This document shows positions 1-6,776 of a DNA stretch of 16,270 bases, in pieces. Origin of the DNA: an uncultured Muribaculaceae bacterium. GTDB taxonomy: Bacteria; Bacteroidota; Bacteroidia; Bacteroidales; Muribaculaceae. Under the pieces are notes generated by a model that was not told the origin of the DNA, searched no databases, and worked only from the letters and a program-made list of their open reading frames with translations. Both the position numbers and the translations under genes were made by a program. The stretch is from assembly GCA_910588245.1 (NCBI GenBank), contig CAJUQP010000058.1, positions 1-16,270 of the forward strand, read 5' to 3'. Positions within the stretch are counted from its first letter, which is position 1. Each line of letters opens with the position of its first letter.

Positions 1-2
1 AT

Positions 3-203
3 GACAAAGCATTTCTCATTTCATTTGAGGACGGTAATCCCGACTGGAGTAAATGTTGCGCCGGGGATTTGAGCTACTATCCCTCTGTAAGATGGAAGCT
101 CCAAAATATCGCAAAGCTCAAATCCAGTAATCCGACCAAACATAAAGAAGGTGTTGACAAGCTCATGGGCTATCTTAATTTTACCCGCGATGAAAAGAAG
201 TAG
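3..203 (+). CDS. 3' end of an unidentified gene (toxin-side partner of an XRE gene?)
   Basis: This frame is open from the window edge to a TAG stop and encodes the last 66 residues of a protein that starts outside the window. Visible stretches are FLISFEDGNPDWS and YYPSVRWKLQNIAKLK, followed by a lysine-rich tail. The stop lies past the ATG of the following XRE-type gene (overlap of 14 bases), the layout of a two-gene toxin-antitoxin operon with the antitoxin second. The 'PDWS...P.vrWKL.Ni.K' pattern reminds me of proteins found next to such HTH genes, possibly nucleotidyltransferase-like, but this is recall and not a firm family call. Whether the full protein is intact cannot be judged from here. 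Its partner downstream is broken. Confidence 0.5.
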   Translation, partial: DKAFLISFEDGNPDWSKCCAGDLSYYPSVRWKLQNIAKLKSSNPTKHKEGVDKLMGYLNFTRDEKK

Positions 204-457
204 CATCATAGAAGCTCGCCGGGCTAAAGTTTCTCCCGAAGTCCGTCGTCGAGTTGACCTGTCTTTCCTGATAGTTGACAGGATTCACAGCATACTGGAA
301 GAAAAGGGGCTTAAACAAAAAGACCTCGCCAATATGCTTGGCAAGAAGGAATCTGAAATCAGCAAATGGATGCGAGGCACACAACTTCACGATTGAGACA
401 ATTTCATAAACCGAGAATGTACTTGGTATTCCGATTCTTCAAGTTGCCGGCGTTTGA
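190..457 (+). pseudogene. XRE-family HTH antitoxin-like gene, frameshifted
   Basis: The intact reading from the ATG at 190 gives 68 residues and stops at 394-396. It contains a Cro/C1-type helix-turn-helix (LKQKDLANMLGKKESEISKW) preceded by a helix resembling the N-terminus of HigA/XRE antitoxins. Such proteins normally continue 'GTHNFTIETI..iE..LG..ILQV'. Exactly this continuation is present but in another frame: bases 392-406 read IETIS, then a TAA at 407-409, then TENVLGIPILQVAGV ending in TGA at 455-457. The break lies at about 378-385 (ggcacacaactt) and fits loss of one CA from a CACACA run. One frameshift plus one in-frame stop make a decayed gene likely. The truncated product keeps most of the HTH, so residual DNA binding is possible. 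It overlaps the upstream gene by 14 bases. Confidence 0.75.
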
Positions 458-592
458 TCCTACGGATTGCCTCATCAGGATGTTTAACAGTTAGCCATGT
501 TACGGGCCTCCATATCGAAAGAGCCGTTTATTTTCCGAACTTATTGAGCGAATCACGGAAATATTTACAAGGCTTTCCACGTTGATATATTG
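458..592. other. Short intergenic stretch with no recognisable gene
   Basis: Between the broken HTH gene and the next predicted promoter I see no open frame with family character, no tRNA-like fold and no clear terminator. It may be residual sequence from the same decay process. Confidence 0.4.
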
Positions 593-600
593 TAATTTTG
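593..600 (+). promoter_or_regulatory. Bacteroidota-type -7 promoter box
   Basis: TAATTTTG matches the Bacteroidetes -7 consensus TAnnTTTG. It lies 26 bases upstream of the ATG at 627, giving a plausible leader of about 20 nt. A weak -33 candidate (TTTC at 574-577) lies upstream; no perfect TTTG is present. Confidence 0.5.
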
Positions 601-626
601 CATCGTTATCATCAAACCTTGGAATC

Positions 627-863
627 ATGGAAGTCAGAAAGATACTCCTTGCGGTTTTCCTTTTATGCGGAATTCAAATGTGCCTGGCAGACATTATGCC
701 CGATGCTACCCTGACGGTCGTGTCGGGGGTAGTGAAAGACAGGATCAACAAGAAAAGGCTTCCCGGCACAAACATATCCTTGCCCGGGAGCAATATAGCC
801 ACAGCCACCAACGCCGACGGCTATTTCACCATCAAGATACCTCACAGACCGATTACGGCATGA
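627..863 (+). pseudogene. Truncated carboxypeptidase-regulatory-like domain protein
   Basis: From the ATG at 627 the product is 78 residues: a signal peptide (MEVRKILLAVFLLCGIQMCLA) and then SGVVKDRINKKRLPGTNISL...NADGYFTIKIP, the start of a CarboxypepD_reg-like beta-sandwich as found at the N-terminus of many Bacteroidota outer-membrane and secreted proteins. Members of this group normally run for hundreds of residues after this domain. Here the frame closes at once (PHRPITA stop), and none of the other two frames continues a recognisable domain. I chose 627 rather than the in-frame ATG at 582 because the signal peptide and the -7 box at 593-600 fit it. The alternative is a short secreted protein that is functional as is, which I consider less likely because even the first domain is incomplete. 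Confidence 0.6.
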
Positions 864-1281
864 AAAGGCGGCTGCCTATGTTCCTCAATCCGGTCATGAG
901 TCCCGGCGACAGACTGCGATTCGTATGCAGGCGAAAGCGTGGGGGAGTTGCGTTATTCGGCTTTTTTGATTAATTTTGCATCCGAAACTGATGAAGCAGA
1001 CCGACAGGATCGGATGTGGAAAGTCAGCGATATATGCATATCAAACCATACGGTTCATCCTTATCAGACACTTTCTACGGCAAAGAGACATATTCCGGAT
1101 CGTTTCGCGATGAAACGAGACTTTACGCCGCCGGCATAATATATCCAACTGATTTTTGGAACACTCTTCAGTAAGGCTCGCACCCTGCTGATATATAACC
1201 ATGCGCTATGCCCCTGAGGGTATCGGCGTAATTCGTCGTGCGCATATAGAAAAAATCATTCCATCAACAACATAACATCTT
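864..1281. other. 418-base stretch of probable gene debris
   Basis: No intact gene is recognisable. It holds a second -7-like box (971-978) directly before a 40-codon frame (991-1113, starting MKQTDRIGCGKSAIYAYQTI) and, overlapping it in another frame, a 53-codon stretch (1014-1175) containing YGKETYSGSFRDETRLYAAG and ending FWNTLQ. I cannot assign either. TolC-type efflux operons in Bacteroidota are often preceded by a TetR-type regulator, so a decayed regulator is conceivable, but the sequence does not prove it. Confidence 0.4.
971..978 (+). promoter_or_regulatory. Second -7-like box in the debris region
   Basis: TAATTTTG, identical to the box at 593-600, lies 12 bases before an ATG at 991 that opens only a 40-codon frame. 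No convincing -33 is visible. It may be a surviving promoter of a lost gene. Confidence 0.35.
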
Positions 1282-1527
1282 ATGACAAAACCATTCAAAC
1301 TGTCAGTAGCCTTTCTGCTGACCGTCTGCCAGTGCGTCTGTGCCCAGGAGATAAGGCAGCTATCGATCAGGGAAATGTTCTCGATCGCCGACGCGCGGAA
1401 TGCCGATATCGGCGCGGAGGAGGCGAAGATCGCCGCAGCTCGCCAGGGTGAGGACGTGGCCCGCAACGCCCTTTTGCCACAGATCAACGCCTCCCTGACC
1501 TTAAGTTATCTCTGGGAGGAATCATGA
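1282..1527 (+). pseudogene. N-terminal fragment of a TolC-like outer-membrane efflux protein
   Basis: The 81-codon frame begins with a signal peptide (MTKPFKLSVAFLLTVCQCVCAQ) and continues with the opening helix typical of TolC/OprM-family outer-membrane factors: QLSIREMFSIADARNADIGAEEAKIAAARQGEDVARNALLPQI-type sequence, ending in NASLTLSYL. Family members are about 400-480 residues, so over 80% is missing. After SLTLSYL the frame adds only WEES and stops. At that point another frame, which encodes an unrelated-looking C-terminal end, takes over. This fits a deletion that joined the 5' end of the tolC-like gene to the 3' end of a later gene. The fragment cannot form a beta-barrel and should be non-functional. 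Confidence 0.8.
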
Positions 1528-1646
1528 TGCTTGCCATACTTTTCGCCAGGTTCAGTCCGCCGATGGGGCGTCTGTTGCCAAGGATGGGGGCTGCCGCCCG
1601 ATGGATTCGCAATCCGCACTCCACTCCCGATCCCACCTTGCACTGA
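1524..1646 (+). pseudogene. C-terminal fragment of an unidentified protein
   Basis: From an ATG at 1524 (overlapping the TGA of the TolC fragment) a 40-residue frame contains MMLAILFARFSPPMGRLLPR and ends NPHSTPDPTLH. The reading is open upstream for a few codons (LGGI), so it looks like the tail of a longer protein joined to the TolC fragment. The hydrophobic start followed by a basic, proline-containing tail suggests the end of a membrane protein. I do not recognise the family. Confidence 0.35.
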
Positions 1647-1679
1647 CTATATTTCCAATCCTTACACATAGGTTCCGGT

Positions 1680-1983
1680 TTGTCATGGCACACCGGAACC
1701 TCTTTTTTCATTTCGCCTGCTCTCATCGCGCCCCTCGTGCAGGGTCTGCATGCCGACATCGTGGAATGCAACACGGCCTATCCCGGAGCACGCACCAACG
1801 ACAAGGATCACATGGAAGTGGCACGGGAACACGGATTCACCGCGATAGCTCCTTTCCATCTCCTCGACAGCGTCGCATCGACATCATTACCCGTGGCCGG
1901 AGGCCTACACCACCCACGTGCTCGACTATGCCGAACAACTCGGCATGGGAACCCGGAAATACGTCCTCATCACAATCGAATGA
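1680..1983 (+). pseudogene. DUF362-family protein remnant with internal deletion
   Basis: Bases 1680 to about 1890 encode FISPALIAPLVQGLHADIVE, then CNTAYPGARTNDKDHMEVAR and EHGFTAIAPFHLLD, which match the N-terminal half of DUF362 (iron-sulfur-associated) proteins: 'P.LIAPLV....', 'T...Y.G.R....dH.e.A.eHGF'. About 10 codons later, in a frame shifted by one base, HVLDYAEQLGMGTRKYVLIT and a TGA at 1981-1983 match the usual extreme C-terminus of the same family ('H.l.hAe.lGLGsr.Y.Lv.id'). The central region, including the usual cysteines and the conserved core, is absent; the normal length is around 300 residues or more. No good start codon exists (TTG at 1680). This is an internally deleted pseudogene. 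Confidence 0.75.
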
Positions 1984-2010
1984 CGCGCCCATAAGATATC
2001 CTGAATGATA

Positions 2011-2050
2011 CATGTCGCGGAGAAAGGATTTAACTTTTCTCCGCGATATG
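2011..2050 (+). promoter_or_regulatory. 15-bp leader hairpin upstream of the repeat protein gene
   Basis: Bases 2011-2025 and 2036-2050 are reverse complements over 15 positions (one G-T pair) around a 10-base loop: CATGTCGCGGAGAAA / TTTCTCCGCGATATG. It ends 21 bases before the ATG at 2072 and is followed by an A-rich tract, not a T-tract. It therefore does not look like a plus-strand intrinsic terminator and may be a 5'-UTR structure or an operator. It could also be the terminator remnant of the decayed gene upstream. Confidence 0.6.
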
Positions 2051-2071
2051 TGTCTATAAAAAAAAACGGTT

Positions 2072-2635
2072 ATGAAAAAGATAATTTTCCTGGTGCTGGC
2101 GATGATGGGGTTATTCTCCGGCTATGCCTCGGCACAATGCCGTGGCGACAATCGCGACGCTTGCAGTGAATACAGACATCGTGGTGAATACGGGAAACGT
2201 GGTGAATACGGAAAGCGCGGACGCCATCACAGATCCCCCTATCTGGTCACATCAAACAAGGTGCTTTTCGAAGGACGCGCTATCGACGGGGCCTCGCCTG
2301 ACAGCTTCGTCATTCTTGACGACGGCTATGCGAAAGATACCTGGAACGTGTATTATCGCGGCTCTAAAATGAAGGGAGCCTCAAGCGATTCCTTCCGGGT
2401 GCTGGGCTACGGATATGCGAAAGACACGTGGAATGTCTACTATGACGGGAAAAAGATTTCCGGAGCCTCCACCGACAGTTTCAGAGCGCTCCGCGACGGA
2501 TATGCCGTCGACACATGGAACGCATATTTCGACGGGGCTAAGATCAACGGCGCCTCCCCCGACAGCTTCAAGGTGCTCCGCAACGGATACGCCGAAGACA
2601 CGTGGAACACGTATTACTTCGGCCGCAAAATCTAA
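2072..2635 (+). CDS. Secreted protein with four DKNYY-like 29-residue repeats
   Basis: The 187-residue protein starts with a clear signal peptide (MKKIIFLVLAMMGLFSGYASA, cleavage before Q22), so it is exported. Residues about 33-54 are a charged linker with a duplicated GEYGKR hexapeptide and a basic RGRHHR end. Residues about 63-187 are four tandem repeats of period 29: the GAS core falls at residues 73, 102, 131 and 160, each followed by DSF..L..GYA.DTWN.YY.G. This resembles the DKNYY family, where 'DKN.VYY.GK.I.GAD..SF' repeats recur in surface or periplasmic proteins of unknown function; here DTWN replaces the usual DKN. The fourth repeat ends at GRKI. It stands alone, with a leader hairpin upstream and tandem repeats after its stop. 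Biochemical role unknown. Confidence 0.8.
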   Translation: MKKIIFLVLAMMGLFSGYASAQCRGDNRDACSEYRHRGEYGKRGEYGKRGRHHRSPYLVTSNKVLFEGRAIDGASPDSFVILDDGYAKDTWNVYYRGSKMKGASSDSFRVLGYGYAKDTWNVYYDGKKISGASTDSFRALRDGYAVDTWNAYFDGAKINGASPDSFKVLRNGYAEDTWNTYYFGRKI

Positions 2636-2706
2636 TTCCGTCTGGAAAAACGGCGGAAATCATCGAATTCCGTTTGAAACGGCAGAAATCATCGGATTTC
2701 GTTTGG
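2635..2706. repeat. Imperfect tandem repeat after the DKNYY-like gene
   Basis: A unit of about 30 bases beginning ATTCCGT and containing AAACGGCRGAAATCATCG occurs twice (2635-2666 and 2667-2695) with the start of a third (2696-2706). The first base is the last base of the stop codon. The junction holds the palindrome CCGTTTGAAACGG (2670-2682), and related CCGTCTGG/AAACGG pieces occur in unit one. It could fold, but no T-tract follows. Confidence 0.65.
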
Positions 2707-2840
2707 CATATAAAATCGTCCTCTCCGCTCTATCATGAATCTCTTATCCAATACCATTACGAGTAAAAACTTTGCAAAATCTGTGTCGTTGCAGAGATTG
2801 ATTTAAACCATCTTGACAGCATCTTAAAAACTGACATGCA

Positions 2841-3191
2841 ATGAAGGAATATATACGCAAGAGGGCGAAATCGTTCGGATATGCCTGGAAAGGGATTGTC
2901 TATCTCTTCCGAAATGAATCGAACGCGAAAATACATCTTGTGGCCGCTGTAGGCGTCATAACGGCCGGCCTGGCCGTCCGTCTCGAGCGCTGGGAATGGT
3001 GCGCCGTGCTGCTCTGCATCGGTGGCGTCTGGATGGCCGAGGCTTTCAACACGGCCCTGGAGAAGGTGTGCGACAAGGTATCACCGGAATATGCTCCCCT
3101 CATCGGCACGGCGAAGGACGTGGCGGCTGCCGCCGTACTCCTCTTCGTCGCGGCGGCAGTTGCCGTAGGCGCCATCGTCTTCCTCCTCTGA
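2841..3191 (+). CDS. dgkA: Diacylglycerol kinase family membrane protein (DgkA / undecaprenol kinase type)
   Basis: The 116-residue protein has the length and layout of prokaryotic DAGK: an amphipathic N-terminus (MKEYIRKRAKSFGYAWKG) and three hydrophobic segments at about 31-46, 52-66 and 95-116. The signature AEAFNTALEKVCDKV ... GTAKDVAAAAVL corresponds to E. coli DgkA; E67, N70, E74, D78, K92 and D93 align with the metal- and ATP-binding residues E69, N72, E76, D80, K94 and D95. It phosphorylates diacylglycerol or, in many Gram-positives and probably others, undecaprenol, recycling lipid carriers for envelope synthesis. The substrate cannot be settled from sequence. The start at 2841 is the only one giving the full N-terminal helix. 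A weak promoter-like AAACTTTG lies at 2767-2774. A repeat array begins 5 bases after the stop. Confidence 0.9.
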   Translation: MKEYIRKRAKSFGYAWKGIVYLFRNESNAKIHLVAAVGVITAGLAVRLERWEWCAVLLCIGGVWMAEAFNTALEKVCDKVSPEYAPLIGTAKDVAAAAVLLFVAAAVAVGAIVFLL

Positions 3192-3196
3192 GCGCT

Positions 3197-3353
3197 GTTA
3201 AAGGTTAAAGTGTTAAAGGTTAAAGGTTAAAGCATTAAAGAGTTAAAGGGTAAAGCGTCAAAGGTTAAAGGTTAAAGGTTAAAGTATTAAAGAGTTAAAG
3301 GGTAAAGCGTTAAAGGTTAAGGCGTTAAAGGTTAAGGTGTTAAAGGTTAAGCG
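3197..3353. repeat. TTAAAG-rich tandem array with 52-bp higher-order period
   Basis: This is a run of 7-base (GGTTAAA) and 8-base (GYRTTAAA-type) units. The block GCATTAAAGAGTTAAAGGG, beginning at 3232, recurs at 3284 as GTATTAAAGAGTTAAAGGG, so a 52-bp block is itself duplicated. The array starts 5 bases after the dgkA stop. Several minor variants (GGGTAAA, GCGTCAAA) show the array is not freshly expanded. It contains no coding sequence. Confidence 0.85.
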
Positions 3354-3358
3354 TATCA

Positions 3359-3436
3359 TTGTCAAGGGTTTGACAACTGTGCACCTGCGCTGCGGCTGGA
3401 AAGCCGCAGTCCCATAGCTCACGCATCTGTGCACAG
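3359..3436. repeat. Nested inverted repeats (REP-like element)
   Basis: Three perfect inverted repeats follow the array: TTGTCAA/TTGACAA with a 4-base loop (3359-3376), an outer pair CTGTGCAC (3377-3384) / GTGCACAG (3429-3436), and between them CTGCGGCT-GGAA-AGCCGCAG (3390-3409). The right arm lies in the palindrome CTGTGCACAG (3427-3436). No T-run follows on either strand, so this is not a classical terminator. It resembles repetitive extragenic palindromes and lies about 95 bases beyond the stop of the large fimbrillin gene on the minus strand. Confidence 0.6.
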
Positions 3437-3530
3437 CTAACAAACGTAGTGCCAGATATTACATTGACAGCCACACAACCGTAACCGACATCTTCTTAAA
3501 ACTACAGTCGACATAGTCAAATCTTAGCAA

Positions 3531-6500
3531 TTAATTACTTATCTTCATAGGTCGCACAGACAAACCATATGATGGACTCGATCCGGTAAAACAATTCATA
3601 GCCGGTTTATTACGGATATTATTTCCCGAAAAATCAGACCAATAATTAGCATCACTCCTGTTACCACTTTGTGCTCTATCATCTATATGGAAAACTAATA
3701 TTTTATATAAATTAGCTCCCCCTTCATAGAAAATAGTAGCAGAGGTTAGATATGTCAACATCCTGAATGCAGGCAAAGATATTCCCAACAATTTTTTCTG
3801 AAGATCCGAATATTCAGTATCTTCCGCCTTTGTTTTAATATATTCCTCGACAGACTTCCATTCCGTACTACGCAATGAATAATCCCTCAATCCCGTTGCA
3901 GGGAAACTAATAATTTCTTTGCCATCCTTAATAAATTTCCAAACTCTATTTTCAAAAGAAATAGAATAACCCGTCTGTATTTTGTGCTCATTATATGTGC
4001 CACCATAATTTGCTAACGCACGAAAAGCATCAGCTGGTGGGATTCTAAACCCAGGAGGACAAGGATCATATACACTTTTATATCCTACCTGCGCATTGTT
4101 AGTCAGAGTAGAAGTTGATGGACTAGCGACACCACAACTACTGATTCCTACATTCCATACATTATAAGGAACAACATCTCCATATTTTTCATGCCAATGG
4201 TTGCGATAATTATATTCTACTCCTTCTACGTCATTAGATCTCGAATTGGTTATAAACATATATGGATGTTGAATTGCCTCCTCGATGGTAGCGCCATCAG
4301 ACATAGCATGCTCTGGAGCAAGCAGATCTCCAGGATTTTTACAGAAGGTGAAATTACGTCCCTCATCATCCTTATATTCGTTGAACACCTGCTTATTCTC
4401 CATAGACAATTCAACATTATCATACTCATTTTTATTGTGTTTTTTATACTTATACATTGGGGTTTTACTATTATAGATACCTCCGAGCATCGGGTCCTTG
4501 CGGCCCCATTGATAGTATGTATTGTCGCCACCATCCGAGCCCTTAAATTCATCCTGTGTAAATGATCCCGGAATATCTACAGCTTCTTTGGTTGAACCAC
4601 CATATTTCGACATATTAATGACGGCTTGAAGTCTGAAATGGCGTGCATCATTGTGGGGATGAGCGTCGCACCAGCCAAGATTGTATTTCGTCAATTTATA
4701 TTTCTTAGTTACCGAACCGATGCTGGTCTCCAATTCAACACATTCATCATAGAATTTATCCTTATACGGCGTAACCCATATATGCCAGCTCCAAAGTATT
4801 GTCTTTGAAGAATTCACGACAGCCAAGACTGCATTCCCCTGTGTCAAGGTATTCGAACGTATCCTGAACTTCAGAGTCTTTTTATCATCACTCAACCCCA
4901 CACTCTTGGGATCAATAAGATCAGGAGCATCCTGCCACACCAACACAGCATCCTCACAACCTTGGATTTCCGCCCGACTTATCTGATTTCCTGCATGATC
5001 CGGGAATCTACTAAGACCCGTTGTTGAACCCGGGGTATAAGCATTTGCATTGCCATTGCCATACACAAGCGGAAGCGAGTAATATCCAGCCTGGTCTACC
5101 AGATAGCAGTTGGCGGTTTCGCCATCCACAGTCAGCGATTTAGGAGAGCTCTCGGAACCGACTTCGGTTGTGTCAAAATTGGTCCTCATTGTCACGTAAG
5201 CAGGTTGAGGGGCGATTTGCAACAATCCGTCGGCATTTGTCGTGCAATCCACCCAGTTTTCACTGCCGTCCAATCGATATTTGAACTGGATTTGTTCTAT
5301 CGGAATCGTTGCAATCTGTTTTGTATCCACCCCAGCCTGCACGATCTCGACTTTAGCCGGCTTATAATCCACATCATACCACACTCCTGAATAAGGCATC
5401 ACGTCGCCGGTCGGATTCTCGGCGGTGGCAGGCTTCTTGCTAAACTCGATCTTGGGAGTTATGTGGATGCTTGACTGAGAAAGGGTGTAGGTCACAATCT
5501 TGCCCGCCTCCCATGTCTGGCCCCCTATTGAGCCACTGAGGGAGCGTTTCATACCGGTAGCACTGTCAGTGAATGTGATAGTAATGGTGGCATCCTCCGG
5601 CAGTTTCTGAGGGATCAGCATAAAGGTAAGGTCATTACCCGCTATCTGAGTGCCCTCGGCAGCGTGATATTCGTCAGCCGAACCCTCTTCCGAATCCTTT
5701 TTAGATGGCAATTTTATATCTTTTTTAATCGTGTAGGTAGTGGTTGAAGCGTGCGACGTGTCCCATGTCTTAGACCCGATCACCTGCGTGCCGCTGCCGT
5801 ATATACCGGAGATGGAGACCTCGGTGATAGTGCCGGCAAGCATGTCCTTTCCGCATTTTATCTGCACGGCGGTAAGTGCATGCCCGAACGTCAGCTCTAC
5901 CTTGGGAGTTGTCGGGCCTGAAGCGTTTGCCTGCGCTGTCATCAGGTCTATCTGCTTTGTCACATCCGCAGGCACGGTATATGTCAGCGTAGGCGAACCT
6001 TCATGTGTGGCTTCGCTCAGTGTCAAGGAACCGCCTGTTTCCAGTTTACTAAAATCCTCTGTTGTAGGGGCGAAAGCAAAGAAGCGGACATTGCCGTTGG
6101 ATGGCCAAAGCAATGAATTCTCCGATGCCGCCGGTGTTCCGCCGTCCGTATTGTAACTCAGATTATAGGCATAATTCGCTGTCCATTTGTTTTCACTTTC
6201 ATTCTTAGGATACTCACCGGTATAGCATATCCCGCTCAGAGAAAACGTTGGGTATTTTTCTTTGAATTGATCGGGAGAGACGGGGGTGCCGCGTGTCACG
6301 GCGCCCTTCTCCTCGGCGGGGTTATCAGCCACCACGGTATGCAAATACAGCTTTGTCTCGCCACCGGAAAGCGCCTTCACCGACGTGCAGCGGGTGGTGG
6401 GCGCGTTTTCGTTGACAGACATCCCGTCATGCCAGGCGTCCGGGGCCGAGAGCGTGAACGCTATCGGCTGACCTACATTATTGCGATAATCGAAGTCATC

Positions 6501-6590
6501 CTTACAGGCAGTGACCGACACAAACAGCCCGACAGCCGCCAGCGAACCAAAGACACTATAAATTATGGATTTGTGAAAACTATTCATCAT
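3531..6590 (-). CDS. Large fimbrillin-like lipoprotein with C-terminal FISUMP-type domain (putative tip adhesin)
   Basis: From the ATG at 6590 the product is 1019 residues with a lipoprotein signal ending in the lipobox VTAC (Cys29), so it is secreted and lipidated. An in-frame ATG at 6629 would give an overlong n-region. Residues about 40-390 resemble Bacteroidota fimbrillin/Mfa-like proteins: a Thr/Ser-rich beta-sandwich start, SLLWPSNGNVRFFAFAPT, then LTFGHALTAVQIKC and LMLIPQ-like TFMLIPQKLP strands. A middle beta-rich region follows. From about residue 835 the sequence VYDPCPPGFRIPPADAF ... FPATGLRDY ... YGLSVRPMK matches the FISUMP-type domain seen on many Bacteroidota adhesins. In type V pili such large subunits cap the tip. 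It lies behind a terminator after the smaller fimbrillin, and no clear -7 box precedes it. The C-terminal half is visibly richer in A and T than the N-terminal half. Confidence 0.8.
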   Translation of the reverse strand: MMNSFHKSIIYSVFGSLAAVGLFVSVTACKDDFDYRNNVGQPIAFTLSAPDAWHDGMSVNENAPTTRCTSVKALSGGETKLYLHTVVADNPAEEKGAVTRGTPVSPDQFKEKYPTFSLSGICYTGEYPKNESENKWTANYAYNLSYNTDGGTPAASENSLLWPSNGNVRFFAFAPTTEDFSKLETGGSLTLSEATHEGSPTLTYTVPADVTKQIDLMTAQANASGPTTPKVELTFGHALTAVQIKCGKDMLAGTITEVSISGIYGSGTQVIGSKTWDTSHASTTTYTIKKDIKLPSKKDSEEGSADEYHAAEGTQIAGNDLTFMLIPQKLPEDATITITFTDSATGMKRSLSGSIGGQTWEAGKIVTYTLSQSSIHITPKIEFSKKPATAENPTGDVMPYSGVWYDVDYKPAKVEIVQAGVDTKQIATIPIEQIQFKYRLDGSENWVDCTTNADGLLQIAPQPAYVTMRTNFDTTEVGSESSPKSLTVDGETANCYLVDQAGYYSLPLVYGNGNANAYTPGSTTGLSRFPDHAGNQISRAEIQGCEDAVLVWQDAPDLIDPKSVGLSDDKKTLKFRIRSNTLTQGNAVLAVVNSSKTILWSWHIWVTPYKDKFYDECVELETSIGSVTKKYKLTKYNLGWCDAHPHNDARHFRLQAVINMSKYGGSTKEAVDIPGSFTQDEFKGSDGGDNTYYQWGRKDPMLGGIYNSKTPMYKYKKHNKNEYDNVELSMENKQVFNEYKDDEGRNFTFCKNPGDLLAPEHAMSDGATIEEAIQHPYMFITNSRSNDVEGVEYNYRNHWHEKYGDVVPYNVWNVGISSCGVASPSTSTLTNNAQVGYKSVYDPCPPGFRIPPADAFRALANYGGTYNEHKIQTGYSISFENRVWKFIKDGKEIISFPATGLRDYSLRSTEWKSVEEYIKTKAEDTEYSDLQKKLLGISLPAFRMLTYLTSATIFYEGGANLYKILVFHIDDRAQSGNRSDANYWSDFSGNNIRNKPAMNCFTGSSPSYGLSVRPMKISN

Positions 6591-6704
6591 TAAGTCAATA
6601 AAAACAATATCGGTTGCCCACCGAAACAATCAGCGGCACCACACCGCAAGGATTTCTCACTCAAGCCAAACGGACAGAAAAAGTCCGCAATAAAAAAGAC
6701 TGTA

Positions 6705-6753
6705 ATTTAAAAAGGCTGTTCAAGCCGTCCGTCACCCAGACGGCTTGAACAGC
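6705..6753 (-). terminator. Strong intrinsic terminator between the two fimbrillin genes
   Basis: GCTGTTCAAGCCGTC (6715-6729) and GACGGCTTGAACAGC (6739-6753) form a perfect 15-bp stem with a 9-base loop. On the minus strand the stem is followed by CCTTTTTAAATTAC, a T-rich tract. It lies 24 bases past the stop of the gene at 6777-8012. The gene beyond it must be reached by partial read-through or use its own promoter. Confidence 0.85.
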
Positions 6754-6776
6754 AGCTTCCTCAATTCATTTCAATA

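Noticed and set aside
2011..2050. Hairpin read as a plus-strand intrinsic terminator
   Set aside because: The stem is followed by an A-rich and not a T-rich tract, and the next ATG is only 21 bases away.
3390..3409. Hairpin read as terminator of the large fimbrillin gene
   Set aside because: No T-run follows on the minus strand; the nested inverted repeats fit a REP-like element better.
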